From positions 1 to 64,000 of the forward strand of contig NZ_JAKZAI010000003.1 of assembly GCF_023156235.1 (NCBI RefSeq): DNA of 64,000 bases. The letters are read 5' to 3'. Below, one piece after another: positions 8,095 to 16,558 of this stretch (positions are counted from its first letter, which is position 1; each line of letters opens with the position of its first letter). A program made the position numbers and the translations under genes. The notes beneath the pieces are model-generated. The model did not search any database, was not told the origin of the DNA, and saw only the letters and a program-made list of their open reading frames with translations. Source of the DNA: Marinobacter goseongensis. Lineage in GTDB: Bacteria > Pseudomonadota > Gammaproteobacteria > Pseudomonadales > Oleiphilaceae.

Positions 8095-9459
8095 ATGAAC
8101 TCCATCGTCACGTTTCCGAACCGCATCCCCACGGCCGAGTTCGAAGAGAGACGCTTCAAGGTCTACACAGACCGCCAGCTCGACAAGATTGAGGTGATCC
8201 AGAGCCTCCCGGAAGACACCCTGTTTGAAATGAAGGTGGTGGCCAGCGTGCTGCCGTTCCGGGTCAACGAGTATGTGATCAACGAACTGATCAACTGGGA
8301 CAAGGTTCCAAATGACCCCATCTACCAGCTGGTGTTCCCGCAAAAGGGCATGCTGAAGGATGAACATTTCGAGCGTATGGCAGCCATGCACCGGGACGGT
8401 GCCGACAAGAAAGACATCCAGGCCGTGGCCAAGGAAATCCGTGACGAACTGAACCCCCACCCGGCCGGGCAGATGGAAATGAACATGCCGGAACTGGACG
8501 GCGAGGTGCTGGACGGCGTTCAGCACAAGTACAGGGAAACCGTGCTGTTTTTCCCGGCTCAGGGTCAGACCTGCCACTCCTACTGCACCTTCTGTTTCCG
8601 TTGGGCGCAGTTTGTCGGTGACAAGGACCTGAAAATGGCCAGCACCGAAGCGGAGAAACTCCACGGCTACCTGCAGGAGCACACTGAGGTCACGGATCTG
8701 CTGGTCACCGGCGGCGATCCCATGGTGATGAAAACCAAAAGTCTGGTGCAGTACCTGGAACCGCTGCTACAGCCGGAGTTCGATCACATCCAGACCATCC
8801 GCATCGGCACCAAGGCGCTGACCTTCTGGCCCTACCGTTTTGTGACTGACAAGGATGCCGACGAACTGATCGACCTGTTCGCCCGCCTGGTGGATGCCGG
8901 CAAACACGTGGCGATCATGGCCCACTACAATCACTGGCAGGAAATCACCACCGACATCGCGGAGGAGGCGATCCGTCGCATCCGCGCCACCGGGGCCGAG
9001 ATTCGGGCGCAGGGACCACTGATCAAGCACGTGAACGACAATGCCGAGGACTGGGCGCGGTTGTGGAAGAAAGAAGTGCAGTTGGGCATCATCCCCTACT
9101 ACATGTTCGTGGAGCGGGACACCGGCGCCAAGAACTACTTTGAAGTGCCGCTGGCCGAGGCGTTCCAGATCTACCGCGAAGCCATGAAGAAGGTGTCTGG
9201 CCTTGCGCGCACCGCCCGCGGTCCCAGCATGAGCGCCGGCCCCGGCAAGGTCGAGGTTCAGGGCATCACCGAAATCCATGGCGAAAAGGTGTTCGTGCTG
9301 CGCTTCCTGCAAGGCCGCAACCCGGACTGGGTGCAGCGCCCGTTCTTTGCCAAATACAGCGACACCGCCACCTGGCTTCACGAACTGGAGCCGGCGTTCG
9401 GGGAGGAAAAGTTCTTCTTCGAGGACGAATTCGAGCAGATGAAAAAAGGCAACGCCTGA
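8095..9459 (+). CDS. KamA-family radical SAM protein (lysine 2,3-aminomutase-like, divergent subfamily)
   Basis: This 454-residue protein is related to lysine 2,3-aminomutase, which moves an amino group using a [4Fe-4S] cluster, S-adenosylmethionine and PLP. The cluster motif is CHSYCTFC (Cys160, Cys164, Cys167), followed by FRWAQFVGD rather than the RRH seen in LAM and EpmB. VTGGDPM (206-210) fits the SAM-binding strand. MSAGPGKVEV places Lys385 where the PLP lysine lies in LAM (GGGGK). By spacing, the LAM aspartate seven residues before that lysine is Ser378 here. So the cofactors appear kept, but the substrate may differ from lysine. The protein does not look like EpmB, and no EF-P genes are nearby. 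It appears monocistronic. Confidence 0.8.
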   Translation: MNSIVTFPNRIPTAEFEERRFKVYTDRQLDKIEVIQSLPEDTLFEMKVVASVLPFRVNEYVINELINWDKVPNDPIYQLVFPQKGMLKDEHFERMAAMHRDGADKKDIQAVAKEIRDELNPHPAGQMEMNMPELDGEVLDGVQHKYRETVLFFPAQGQTCHSYCTFCFRWAQFVGDKDLKMASTEAEKLHGYLQEHTEVTDLLVTGGDPMVMKTKSLVQYLEPLLQPEFDHIQTIRIGTKALTFWPYRFVTDKDADELIDLFARLVDAGKHVAIMAHYNHWQEITTDIAEEAIRRIRATGAEIRAQGPLIKHVNDNAEDWARLWKKEVQLGIIPYYMFVERDTGAKNYFEVPLAEAFQIYREAMKKVSGLARTARGPSMSAGPGKVEVQGITEIHGEKVFVLRFLQGRNPDWVQRPFFAKYSDTATWLHELEPAFGEEKFFFEDEFEQMKKGNA

Positions 9460-9512
9460 CCTGCAGGACGATTGCCCGGGCAGGCTTGAGCACCGGAACG
9501 ATACGGCGCCCG

Positions 9513-10550
9513 TCAGGCCTGCCCGCCAGCCTCCCGGCTTTTGAGGTAATCCCGCGGTGAACACCCGGACCACCGGCGAAAGGCGCGGCTGAAATTGGTG
9601 ACGTCCGAGTACCCCAGCAGATCCGATACTTCTCCGATACTCCTCTGATTGAGCAGTAACAACCGCTCGGCGTGGTGTCGGCGGATGGTTTCAACCAGCT
9701 CGCGAAAGACCACCCCTTCGGCCTGAAGCCGACGCTGCAATGTCCGCGGCGTGACGTTCAACTTCTCCGCCACCGCATCCATCGAGGCAAAGCCCAGCTC
9801 TTCATCGAAGACCAGGTCGCGCACCTGTCGGGCCAGCGATCGACCACCACCCAGCCGCCCCAACTCTTCCTTGCATTGCTCCCGGGCAATCCGCGCCGCC
9901 ACCGGGTCTGACATGACCAGCGGATAGTCCAGAATGGCGGCATCAAAAACGAACCCATTAAACTCACCGTCAAACTGCAGGGCACCGGCCATCAGGTGCT
10001 CGAAGCGTTCCATGTAGGGTGGGCGCGGAAGTTTCACCACACCCTTGCCCTTCAGCTTACGCCCGGTCAATGCTTCGGCCATGGCGGCAAATCCGGTCAA
10101 CAGGAACTGCGCGCCTACCTCACCCAGCTGGAAGCGCTCGTCACGCTCGTCGAGACTCAGCCTGACGGTGTCGCCGGCGCGCTCGATGCGCAGCTGAAGA
10201 TCAGATGATGGCATGCTGAAGTAGGCGCGGGCGATATCCAGAGCCTCGCCGAGAGTGCGCGCCACCATCGCCGCCTGGCCAATCACCCCGTGACAGGACA
10301 CCTTCATCTGCAGGCCCAGCAGAAAACCGATGCCTGGCTCGCCAGTCAGCGTCACCGCGCGCTGGATCAGGTTGGCGAAGCGGTCCCGGGGCAGGCGGTA
10401 ACCGCTGCGCAGCAGGTCTTCCAGCGTCAGCTGTTCATCCGCCAGCAGCCGATCCGTCGATACGTTCCAGCGCTCAACCACGTCGAGCAGCAGCAGAACG
10501 TAGGTGCCGGGAACCGTCGGCTGACTGGAAACGATAGGAACGGTTGTCAT
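9513..10550 (-). CDS. AraC family transcriptional regulator
   Basis: This 345-residue protein belongs to the OruR/ArgR-like branch of AraC regulators. The N-terminal 190 residues resemble the arabinose-binding-like sensor domain (GEPGIGFLLGLQM, then HGVIGQAAMVARTLGEAL). The C-terminal part (about 235-340) is the double helix-turn-helix DNA-binding domain, with SMDAVAEKLNVTPRTLQRRLQAEG and IGEVSDLLGYSDVTNFSRAFRRWSGCSPRDY. It is transcribed away from the desaturase gene, with about 135 bases between them. Control of that gene, perhaps in response to a fatty acid-like ligand, is therefore likely but not shown. Confidence 0.9.
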   Translation of the reverse strand: MTTVPIVSSQPTVPGTYVLLLLDVVERWNVSTDRLLADEQLTLEDLLRSGYRLPRDRFANLIQRAVTLTGEPGIGFLLGLQMKVSCHGVIGQAAMVARTLGEALDIARAYFSMPSSDLQLRIERAGDTVRLSLDERDERFQLGEVGAQFLLTGFAAMAEALTGRKLKGKGVVKLPRPPYMERFEHLMAGALQFDGEFNGFVFDAAILDYPLVMSDPVAARIAREQCKEELGRLGGGRSLARQVRDLVFDEELGFASMDAVAEKLNVTPRTLQRRLQAEGVVFRELVETIRRHHAERLLLLNQRSIGEVSDLLGYSDVTNFSRAFRRWSGCSPRDYLKSREAGGQA

Positions 10551-10686
10551 TGTCGTTGTCGCCTAATGATCGTTTTTTGTCGTCTGGACATATCCGGTTT
10601 CAGACTCATCCCCGGCACAATATCAGCAGAAGATACCAGGATCAGGTACCTGGATGCCGATACCACCCGTTAGAAGGGCCAAGACC

Positions 10687-11781
10687 ATGTCTGTAGATCC
10701 AAGCACCATGACCGATGCCGAGAAGACCGACCATATCCGCAAAACCATCCTTGAGGAAGGCCGGGCGCTGCGTCGCCGTCATCCCTGGCTTGAGGCCCAT
10801 CAGAATCTGATTGGTGCCAGCATCATGGTGGTGTCGCTGCTGGGCATGATTGCCAGCGGTACGCTCTACGTGATGGACGTTATCCCCTGGTGGCTGTGCA
10901 TCCCGGTTACGGCGATCTTTGCCTCGTTGATCCATGAGCTGGAACACGATCTGATTCATCTGATGTACTTCAAGAACCGTCCCTGGGCCAATAACCTGAT
11001 GCTGGCCGTGGGCTGGCTCGCCCGCGCCAGCACCGTCAGCCCCTTTGTTCGCCGCAAGCTGCACCTGCATCACCACAAGTTCAGCGGCACCGAGAGCGAC
11101 CTGGAAGAGCGCGGCATCACCAACGGTGAGCGCTGGGGCCTGCGCCGGCTGATGATGACCGGCGACAACATGCTGGCCGTGTTCCTGCGCCCGCTGACCA
11201 TGCAGCGCGCCGTGCGGGACTACATTCGCTCCCAGAAGCCGGCCTCCCGGGGCGAGGTGCACAAGATGCGCATCCAGCAGTTGCTGGCCTATGCGCCGCT
11301 GGGCAACCTCTACTACGCGCTGTTCCACGGCTGGGTTGCTGCCCATGTGGTGCTGTTTTCGGCGCAGGCCATCGGCAGTCCGATCGCCCTGTCCGGGGAG
11401 CTGTCCTCCGCCCTGTCGATCCTGAATACCTTTGCCGTGGTGTACATGCTGCCCTCGTTTCTGCGCACCTTCTGCCTGCACTTCATCAGTTCCAACATGC
11501 ACTATTACGGCGACGTGGAAGCCCGTAACGTCATGCAGCAGTGCCAGGTGCTCAACCCCTGGTGGCTGCTGCCGATGCAGGTGTTCTGCTTCAACTTCGG
11601 CAGTACTCACGCCATACACCACTTCGCCGTGCGGGAGCCGTTCTACATCCGCCAGTGGACCGCCCCGAAAGCCCACGCGGTGATGCGTGATATGGGCGTG
11701 CGATTCAACGACTACGGAACGTTTCTGAGGAGCAACCGTTTTCATCGCCACGCCAATGCCGGCCAGCAGCGTACGGCCTGA
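10687..11781 (+). CDS. Membrane-bound fatty acid desaturase-family protein
   Basis: This is a 364-residue integral membrane diiron enzyme. Three histidine clusters are visible: HELEHD (83-88), HLHHH (126-130) and HAIHH (308-312). Hydrophobic segments lie near 43-65, 68-82, 206-226 and 245-265. The family introduces double bonds in acyl chains or hydroxylates related substrates, and the substrate here cannot be read. The start chosen is ATG 10687, which has GAAGGG about nine bases upstream. An in-frame ATG at 10654 has no comparable site. The divergent AraC gene is the likely regulator. Confidence 0.85.
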   Translation: MSVDPSTMTDAEKTDHIRKTILEEGRALRRRHPWLEAHQNLIGASIMVVSLLGMIASGTLYVMDVIPWWLCIPVTAIFASLIHELEHDLIHLMYFKNRPWANNLMLAVGWLARASTVSPFVRRKLHLHHHKFSGTESDLEERGITNGERWGLRRLMMTGDNMLAVFLRPLTMQRAVRDYIRSQKPASRGEVHKMRIQQLLAYAPLGNLYYALFHGWVAAHVVLFSAQAIGSPIALSGELSSALSILNTFAVVYMLPSFLRTFCLHFISSNMHYYGDVEARNVMQQCQVLNPWWLLPMQVFCFNFGSTHAIHHFAVREPFYIRQWTAPKAHAVMRDMGVRFNDYGTFLRSNRFHRHANAGQQRTA

Positions 11782-11791
11782 GCGATGCCGG

Positions 11792-12112
11792 CTAGCGACG
11801 GTGCTTGGGGACAAAATCGTCGGGTTTGTCCCTGAGCCACGCCACAAACACCTGCACTTCCTCCAGCTCCAACAGCTTTTCCCGGGTGTTGTAGTACAGC
11901 CCCAGCTCGTATTCCGGACAGGCCTTGTGAATGGTGTTGTGGCAGGGCCGGCATACCCAGAGCGTTCGGGTGACCAGCTCTTCCTTCGGGAACAGCTTCT
12001 GAAACCGTTTCTTACGGTGTAGATGCCTGGGAATCAGATGATGGCGGGTCAGCTTCGATACCGCTCGCTGGCAGAGTTCGCAATGTTCGGGCTTTGGGGG
12101 GAGATGTACCAT
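11792..12112 (-). CDS. HNH nuclease-domain protein
   Basis: This small protein of 106 residues carries a zinc-ribbon type HNH core: CELC near residue 11, HHLIPRHLH (the HH of the nuclease motif), then CRPCHNTIH. The order CxxC, HH, CxxCHxxIH is complete, so metal binding and nicking activity are plausible. The start is uncertain. ATG 12112 is used, while an in-frame GTG at 12142 would add ten residues. Neither has a well-spaced ribosome binding site, and both lie by an inverted repeat. It sits between the desaturase and cnoX with no phage or toxin neighbours, so it is probably a chromosomal housekeeping relative of unknown role. Confidence 0.8.
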   Translation of the reverse strand: MVHLPPKPEHCELCQRAVSKLTRHHLIPRHLHRKKRFQKLFPKEELVTRTLWVCRPCHNTIHKACPEYELGLYYNTREKLLELEEVQVFVAWLRDKPDDFVPKHRR

Positions 12113-12117
12113 GATTG

Positions 12118-12149
12118 CACAGGAGTAACGAGCCTCTGTCACTCCTGTG
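12118..12149. repeat. 9-bp perfect inverted repeat at the HNH gene start
   Basis: CACAGGAGT (12118-12126) and ACTCCTGTG (12141-12149) flank a 14-base loop. In minus-strand RNA it would fold over the region of the alternative GTG start and its AGGAG. It has no T-run, so it is a weak terminator candidate for cnoX. An operator or a translational control hairpin are other options. Confidence 0.4.
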
Positions 12150-12173
12150 TACGGCGGAGGGCCAGTGCCCGGA

Positions 12174-13037
12174 TCAGTGCATCAGGGTGTAGAGCTTGCG
12201 CCGATACGTCCGCACGTCCGGGTTGTTGTTACCCAGCTTGTCGAACAACTCGATCAGTGTGGTCTTGGCCACCTCATCCTTGTACTTGCTGTCCACCCGC
12301 ATCAGACGGATCAATAGCTCCATGGCTTCGGCATTGTTTTCACCCAACACGTGGTGCAGTGCCAGTTGATGCAGGGCGTTGGGATCTTTCGGATCCTGTT
12401 CCAGCGCCATTTCCAGATCCTTGATGGGCGGCAGCTCCGCCGACTGCTTGAGGAACTTCACTCGCGCCGCCAGCTGCTTGGCCTGATGCTGCATTTTCTC
12501 TTCCGGCGGCAGGCTGGCAAGCACCTGTTCCGCGGTTTCAAGGTCGCCCTGCTCGGCCTTTAGCTGAGCCAGGTCGATCAGTACCTTGAGGTTCTCCGGA
12601 TCTTTCTGGTTCATTTCGGTCAGAATCGTCAGCGCAGCCTCCGCATCGCCGGCTTCCCACAACCGATGGGCCTTGTCGTAAGGATCTTCTTCCGGCGCCT
12701 CGACATGCTTGTCGAGCACCTTGCGGATCTCGCTTTCCGGCAGCGCACCGTTGAATCCGTCCACGGCCTGGCCGTCTTTCACCAGAATGATGGTTGGCAG
12801 GCTACGCACCCCCAGCGATGTCGTCAGCTGTTCCTGCTCGTCCGCGTTGACCTTGGCCAGCAGAAAACCGCCCTCGTATTCGTTCGCCAGTTTCTCCAGC
12901 AGCGGCATCAACTGCTTGCAGGGCGCGCACCATTCAGCCCAGACATCCACGAGAACAGGCGTGGTGGCGGAGGCCTCCATAACCTTTTGCTGGAAGTTCT
13001 CCATCGTGGCTTCGAAGATATAAGGGGACTGGTTCAT
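12174..13037 (-). CDS. cnoX: Chaperedoxin CnoX/YbbN, thioredoxin-TPR protein
   Basis: This 287-residue protein has an N-terminal thioredoxin domain, with WCAPC at residues 36-40 and the cis-proline loop RSLPTI. A helical TPR-like C-terminal half follows (DPYDKAHRLWEAGDAEAALTIL and later repeats). This matches CnoX (YbbN), which protects proteins from chlorine-type oxidation and works with GroEL and DnaK/J. E. coli CnoX has lost CxxC activity (SxxC), whereas here both cysteines are present, as in Caulobacter-type homologs with redox activity. The start is ATG 13037 with AGGTG upstream, not the upstream in-frame codons. The neighbouring divergent lon fits a protein quality theme. Confidence 0.9.
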   Translation of the reverse strand: MNQSPYIFEATMENFQQKVMEASATTPVLVDVWAEWCAPCKQLMPLLEKLANEYEGGFLLAKVNADEQEQLTTSLGVRSLPTIILVKDGQAVDGFNGALPESEIRKVLDKHVEAPEEDPYDKAHRLWEAGDAEAALTILTEMNQKDPENLKVLIDLAQLKAEQGDLETAEQVLASLPPEEKMQHQAKQLAARVKFLKQSAELPPIKDLEMALEQDPKDPNALHQLALHHVLGENNAEAMELLIRLMRVDSKYKDEVAKTTLIELFDKLGNNNPDVRTYRRKLYTLMH

Positions 13038-13138
13038 CAGTAGCACCTGAACAGAAGGTAAATTTTCATCGGATTTGCTGTGGTATTGGGGGCAAACCGT
13101 CACATTTCAAGGTACGTACACATCTTCGCCTGCGCTCC

Positions 13139-13167
13139 TTGAAAATCGGGCAGCCGGCGTTACATAA
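13139..13167 (+). promoter_or_regulatory. Possible promoter of lon
   Basis: TTGAAA (13139-13144), a 17-base spacer and ACATAA (13162-13167) lie about 67 bases ahead of the lon start. The -35 within CTTGAAA is also the sigma-32 form, but no CCCCAT-like -10 follows, so heat-shock control is not supported. Confidence 0.3.
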
Positions 13168-13233
13168 GGTACTAATGAAACGTCGGGGCCAGCGCCCCTG
13201 TTCCCACACTTCGCGGATGGAAGCTTGCACGGC

Positions 13234-15684
13234 ATGAACGACGACAACCGTAATGACGCGTTTGAAGAATTCGAGGAAGACGTCACCGAGTACATTGGCA
13301 AGGACGAGAACAGCAAGAGCCTGGCGCTGCCCCAGCAGACCATGCCGCGGCGCATGTACGTGCTGCCGGTATCCAACCGGCCGTTCTTCCCGGCCCAGGT
13401 ACAGCCGGTGGTGGTCAATCAGGACCCCTGGCATGAAACCCTCAAACGTGTGGCGGAGACCGACCACAAGGTCCTTGGCATCTGCTTTGTCGACAGCGTA
13501 GCGGCGGACGGCGGCATCCCACCCAGTGACGAGCTGGAAACCACGGGATGCGCGGTGCGGGTGCATCAGGCCCAACAGGAAGGTGGCAAGGTACAGTTCA
13601 TCGCTCAGGGTCTGCAGCGGTTTCGTATCGTTCAGTGGCTGCGTCGCAAACCACCCTATCTGGTGGAAGTGGACTACCCGAATGAGCCCGAGGAAGCGGC
13701 AGACGAACTCAAGGCATACACCCTTGCCATCATCAGTGCCATCAAAGATCTGCTGCGTACCAACCCCCTGTATGGCGAGGAAGTGAAGCAGTACCTGTCC
13801 CGCTTCGGCCCCGATGACAGTTCCCCCCTGGCGGATTTTGGCGCGTCCATGACCAGCGCCCCCGGCCGCGAGCTGCAAGACGTGCTGGACACCGTGCCCT
13901 TGTTGCGCCGCATGGAGAAAGTGCTGTTATTGATGCGCAAAGAGCAGGAAGTGGCGCGGCTGCAGAGCGAGATCAGCGAGGAAGTGAACGAAAAGGTGCA
14001 GAAGCACCAGCGGGAGTTTTTCCTCAAGGAGCAACTGAAGGTCATCCAGCGCGAGCTGGGTATGGCCAAGGACGACAAGACCGCCGACGTCGAGCGCTTC
14101 GAGGAGCGCATGGCGAAACTGAACCCGCCGGACCAGGTACGTGAGCGCTTTGAGGACGAGCTGCAGAAACTGCAGATCCTGGAACAGGGCTCGCCGGAAT
14201 ACGGGGTAACCCGCAACTACCTGGACTGGCTCACCCAGGCGCCCTGGGGCGTAACCTCCGACGATCACTTTGATCTGGCCGAGGCCCGCCGCATTCTCGA
14301 CCGCGATCACGACGGCCTTGAGGATGTTAAAGACCGAATTGTCGAGTTCCTCGCCGAAGGCACCTTCAAGAACGAGGTCAGCGGCTCCATTCTGCTATTG
14401 GTCGGTCCGCCCGGCGTCGGCAAAACCTCCATCGGCCACTCTGTGGCAGACGCGCTGGGCCGCAAGTTCTTCCGCTTCAGCGTCGGCGGAATGCGCGACG
14501 AGGCCGAGATCAAGGGCCACCGTCGCACCTACATCGGCGCCATGCCCGGCAAGTTCGTTCAGGCCCTGAAAGACTCCAAAGTGTCGAACCCGGTGATCAT
14601 GCTGGACGAGATCGACAAGATCGGGGCCTCCTACCAGGGCGATCCGGCCTCGGCCCTGCTCGAAACCCTCGATCCGGAACAGAACCGGGAGTTTCTCGAT
14701 CACTACCTGGACGTGCGCATGGACCTCTCAAAGGTACTGTTCATCTGCACCGCCAACCAGCTGGACACCATCCCACGGCCCCTGCTCGACCGCATGGACG
14801 TGATCCGGCTGTCCGGCTACATCGCCGAGGAAAAACTGGCCATTGCCAAGCATTACCTGATGCCGCGCCTGCTGAAACGCACCGGATTGCTGAAAAAGCA
14901 GCTCAACATCACCGACGCCGCCATCAAGCAGGTCATCGAAGGCTACGCCCGGGAAGCCGGAGTACGGAATCTGGAAAAGATGCTGCACAAGATCATCCGC
15001 AAAGGCATCGTACGGCTGCTCGAGACCCCGGACACGCCGGTGAAAGTGGGTGTGGCTGACCTGCCCCAGTACCTTGGCCAACCGGCCTTCCGCAAGGAAA
15101 AATCCCTCAAGGGCACCGGCGTGGTCACGGGCCTGGCCTGGACCGCCATGGGCGGCGCCACCCTGAGTATTGAGGCCTCGCGCATCCACAGCTCGCAACG
15201 GGGCTTCAAGCTGACCGGCCAGCTCGGAGACGTGATGAAAGAGTCCGCGGAAATCGCCTACAGCTACGTGTCGTCAAACCTCAAACGCTTCAAGGGCGAC
15301 CCGACGTTCTTCGACAAATCCTTCGTGCACCTGCACGTACCGGAAGGCGCCACCCCCAAGGACGGACCCAGTGCCGGCGTCACCATGGCCACCGCTCTGC
15401 TCTCCATCGCACGGCGGGAAGCGCCTCAGCAGAACATCGCCATGACCGGCGAGCTGACGTTGACTGGGCAGGTATTGCCGGTTGGCGGCATTCGCGAAAA
15501 AGTCATCGCCGCCCGCCGGCAGAAAATCAGCAACCTGATCCTGCCGGATGCGAACCGGGGCGATTACGAGGAGTTACCGGACTATCTGAAGGAGGGCCTG
15601 ACGGTGAATTTCGCCAGGCATTACAGCGATGTGTTTCAAGTGTGTTTCGGCAATAAGCCGAAGCGGGGCTCGTCGGTGCATTAA
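13234..15684 (+). CDS. lon: ATP-dependent Lon protease
   Basis: This 816-residue AAA+ serine protease degrades misfolded and short-lived regulatory proteins. The order is a LAN substrate-binding domain (RRMYVLPVSNRPFFPAQVQPV), a coiled middle, then the AAA+ module with Walker A GPPGVGKT from residue 391 and Walker B VIMLDEIDKIG. The protease domain has DGPSAG with catalytic Ser713 and Lys756, the same 43-residue spacing as in E. coli Lon (679/722). The start is ATG 13234 with GGAAG upstream; a TTG nine bases earlier is less likely. The N-terminal extension marks a Lon subtype often found alongside a second copy near clpX, which lies outside this window. Confidence 0.95.
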   Translation: MNDDNRNDAFEEFEEDVTEYIGKDENSKSLALPQQTMPRRMYVLPVSNRPFFPAQVQPVVVNQDPWHETLKRVAETDHKVLGICFVDSVAADGGIPPSDELETTGCAVRVHQAQQEGGKVQFIAQGLQRFRIVQWLRRKPPYLVEVDYPNEPEEAADELKAYTLAIISAIKDLLRTNPLYGEEVKQYLSRFGPDDSSPLADFGASMTSAPGRELQDVLDTVPLLRRMEKVLLLMRKEQEVARLQSEISEEVNEKVQKHQREFFLKEQLKVIQRELGMAKDDKTADVERFEERMAKLNPPDQVRERFEDELQKLQILEQGSPEYGVTRNYLDWLTQAPWGVTSDDHFDLAEARRILDRDHDGLEDVKDRIVEFLAEGTFKNEVSGSILLLVGPPGVGKTSIGHSVADALGRKFFRFSVGGMRDEAEIKGHRRTYIGAMPGKFVQALKDSKVSNPVIMLDEIDKIGASYQGDPASALLETLDPEQNREFLDHYLDVRMDLSKVLFICTANQLDTIPRPLLDRMDVIRLSGYIAEEKLAIAKHYLMPRLLKRTGLLKKQLNITDAAIKQVIEGYAREAGVRNLEKMLHKIIRKGIVRLLETPDTPVKVGVADLPQYLGQPAFRKEKSLKGTGVVTGLAWTAMGGATLSIEASRIHSSQRGFKLTGQLGDVMKESAEIAYSYVSSNLKRFKGDPTFFDKSFVHLHVPEGATPKDGPSAGVTMATALLSIARREAPQQNIAMTGELTLTGQVLPVGGIREKVIAARRQKISNLILPDANRGDYEELPDYLKEGLTVNFARHYSDVFQVCFGNKPKRGSSVH

Positions 15685-15693
15685 TGGTTCATG

Positions 15694-15724
15694 TGTCGGA
15701 TTACGCGTTGCTAACCCGACCTAC
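15694..15724. repeat. REP-like intergenic repeat, copy 1
   Basis: The unit TGTCGGATTACGC...ACCCGACCTAC is a short imperfect palindrome (TCGGATTA against TAACCCGA). It shares its ends with the copy at 26803-26835. It lies right after lon in the gap before the convergent MarR gene, a usual place for REP elements. Confidence 0.6.
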
Positions 15725-15785
15725 GAGGCCAGGAAAACCCAGGTGAGGACAACTGAGAGTCGATCGGTGTCAGGGCACATAAACG

Positions 15786-16370
15786 TCAGGCCTTCTCCTT
15801 CCAGCCATCGTCCTTCAACACCGGCCCCACATCCAGCACCGGCGAAGCATCGATATCATCCGCATCCATCATGTTGGCCACCCGCTGCAGTGACGCGATG
15901 ATCATAGTCTGCTCCCACTCGTGCAGGCTCTGAAACTTCTTGATGAAATCCTCCTGCAACGGCTGCGGCGCGCGGGCCAGGATATCCGCGCCATCCTCGG
16001 TGAGGTGGGCGTGCACCTTGCGCTTGTCCTGAGTGCTGCGCACCCGGTAAACCAGTTTGCGGTGCTCCAGCCGATCCAGAATCGTGGTCACCGTCGCCTG
16101 GCTCAGGCTCACCTTCTCAGCAATGGTGCCGATGGTCACCTCACCCAGATCACGGATGCTGCGCATGATCAGCAACTGGGGCCCGGTTAGGCCTGCATGC
16201 TTGCTCAACCGCTTGGAATGCAGATCCGTGGCACGGATAACCCGCCGCAGAGCCACCAACACCTGTTCATAATTGTTCACGATTCCACTCCGACCCGGGC
16301 CACCGGCCACATTCTGATTCACATCGGAGGCATTGAGCTGTTTTGAGTACAGCACTTTGCTACTCGCCAT
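15786..16370 (-). CDS. MarR family transcriptional regulator (CosR/EctR-like)
   Basis: This winged-helix repressor has 194 residues. The DNA-binding core reads LTGPQLLIMRSIRDLGEVTIGTIAEKVSLSQATVTTILDRLEHRKLVYR, followed by the wing STQDKRKVHAHLT. The segment ALRRVIRATDLHSKRLSKHAGLTGPQL resembles CosR/EctR regulators, which repress ectoine or glycine betaine genes at low salt. That link is by resemblance only, and no ectABC is nearby. ATG 16370 has GAGG nine bases upstream, and a GTG fifteen bases earlier is possible. A perfect palindrome lies 38 bases upstream and is a good candidate for autoregulation. Confidence 0.85.
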   Translation of the reverse strand: MASSKVLYSKQLNASDVNQNVAGGPGRSGIVNNYEQVLVALRRVIRATDLHSKRLSKHAGLTGPQLLIMRSIRDLGEVTIGTIAEKVSLSQATVTTILDRLEHRKLVYRVRSTQDKRKVHAHLTEDGADILARAPQPLQEDFIKKFQSLHEWEQTMIIASLQRVANMMDADDIDASPVLDVGPVLKDDGWKEKA

Positions 16371-16407
16371 CGGCTTAAGCCTCACTTGCCTTTTGCAACT
16401 TGTTTAT

Positions 16408-16426
16408 ACCTCTAACTATTAGAGGT
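16408..16426. promoter_or_regulatory. Perfect palindrome upstream of the MarR gene, probable operator
   Basis: ACCTCTAA-CTA-TTAGAGGT is an 8-bp perfect inverted repeat in the divergent region between the MarR gene and the TPR gene. MarR-family dimers bind palindromes of this size in their own promoters. It could control both directions. Confidence 0.6.
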
Positions 16427-16558
16427 CGTTGTTCCTGCAAATGCAAGTCGACACTTTTACCCATGTGATGCAATCGCCTGTCGGTGATCCTGCATTTTTT
16501 TGACCCGCCACTATGCTAAGGTCACCCCTTTTGATCCACCGCTCACGGACAAGGCTCA

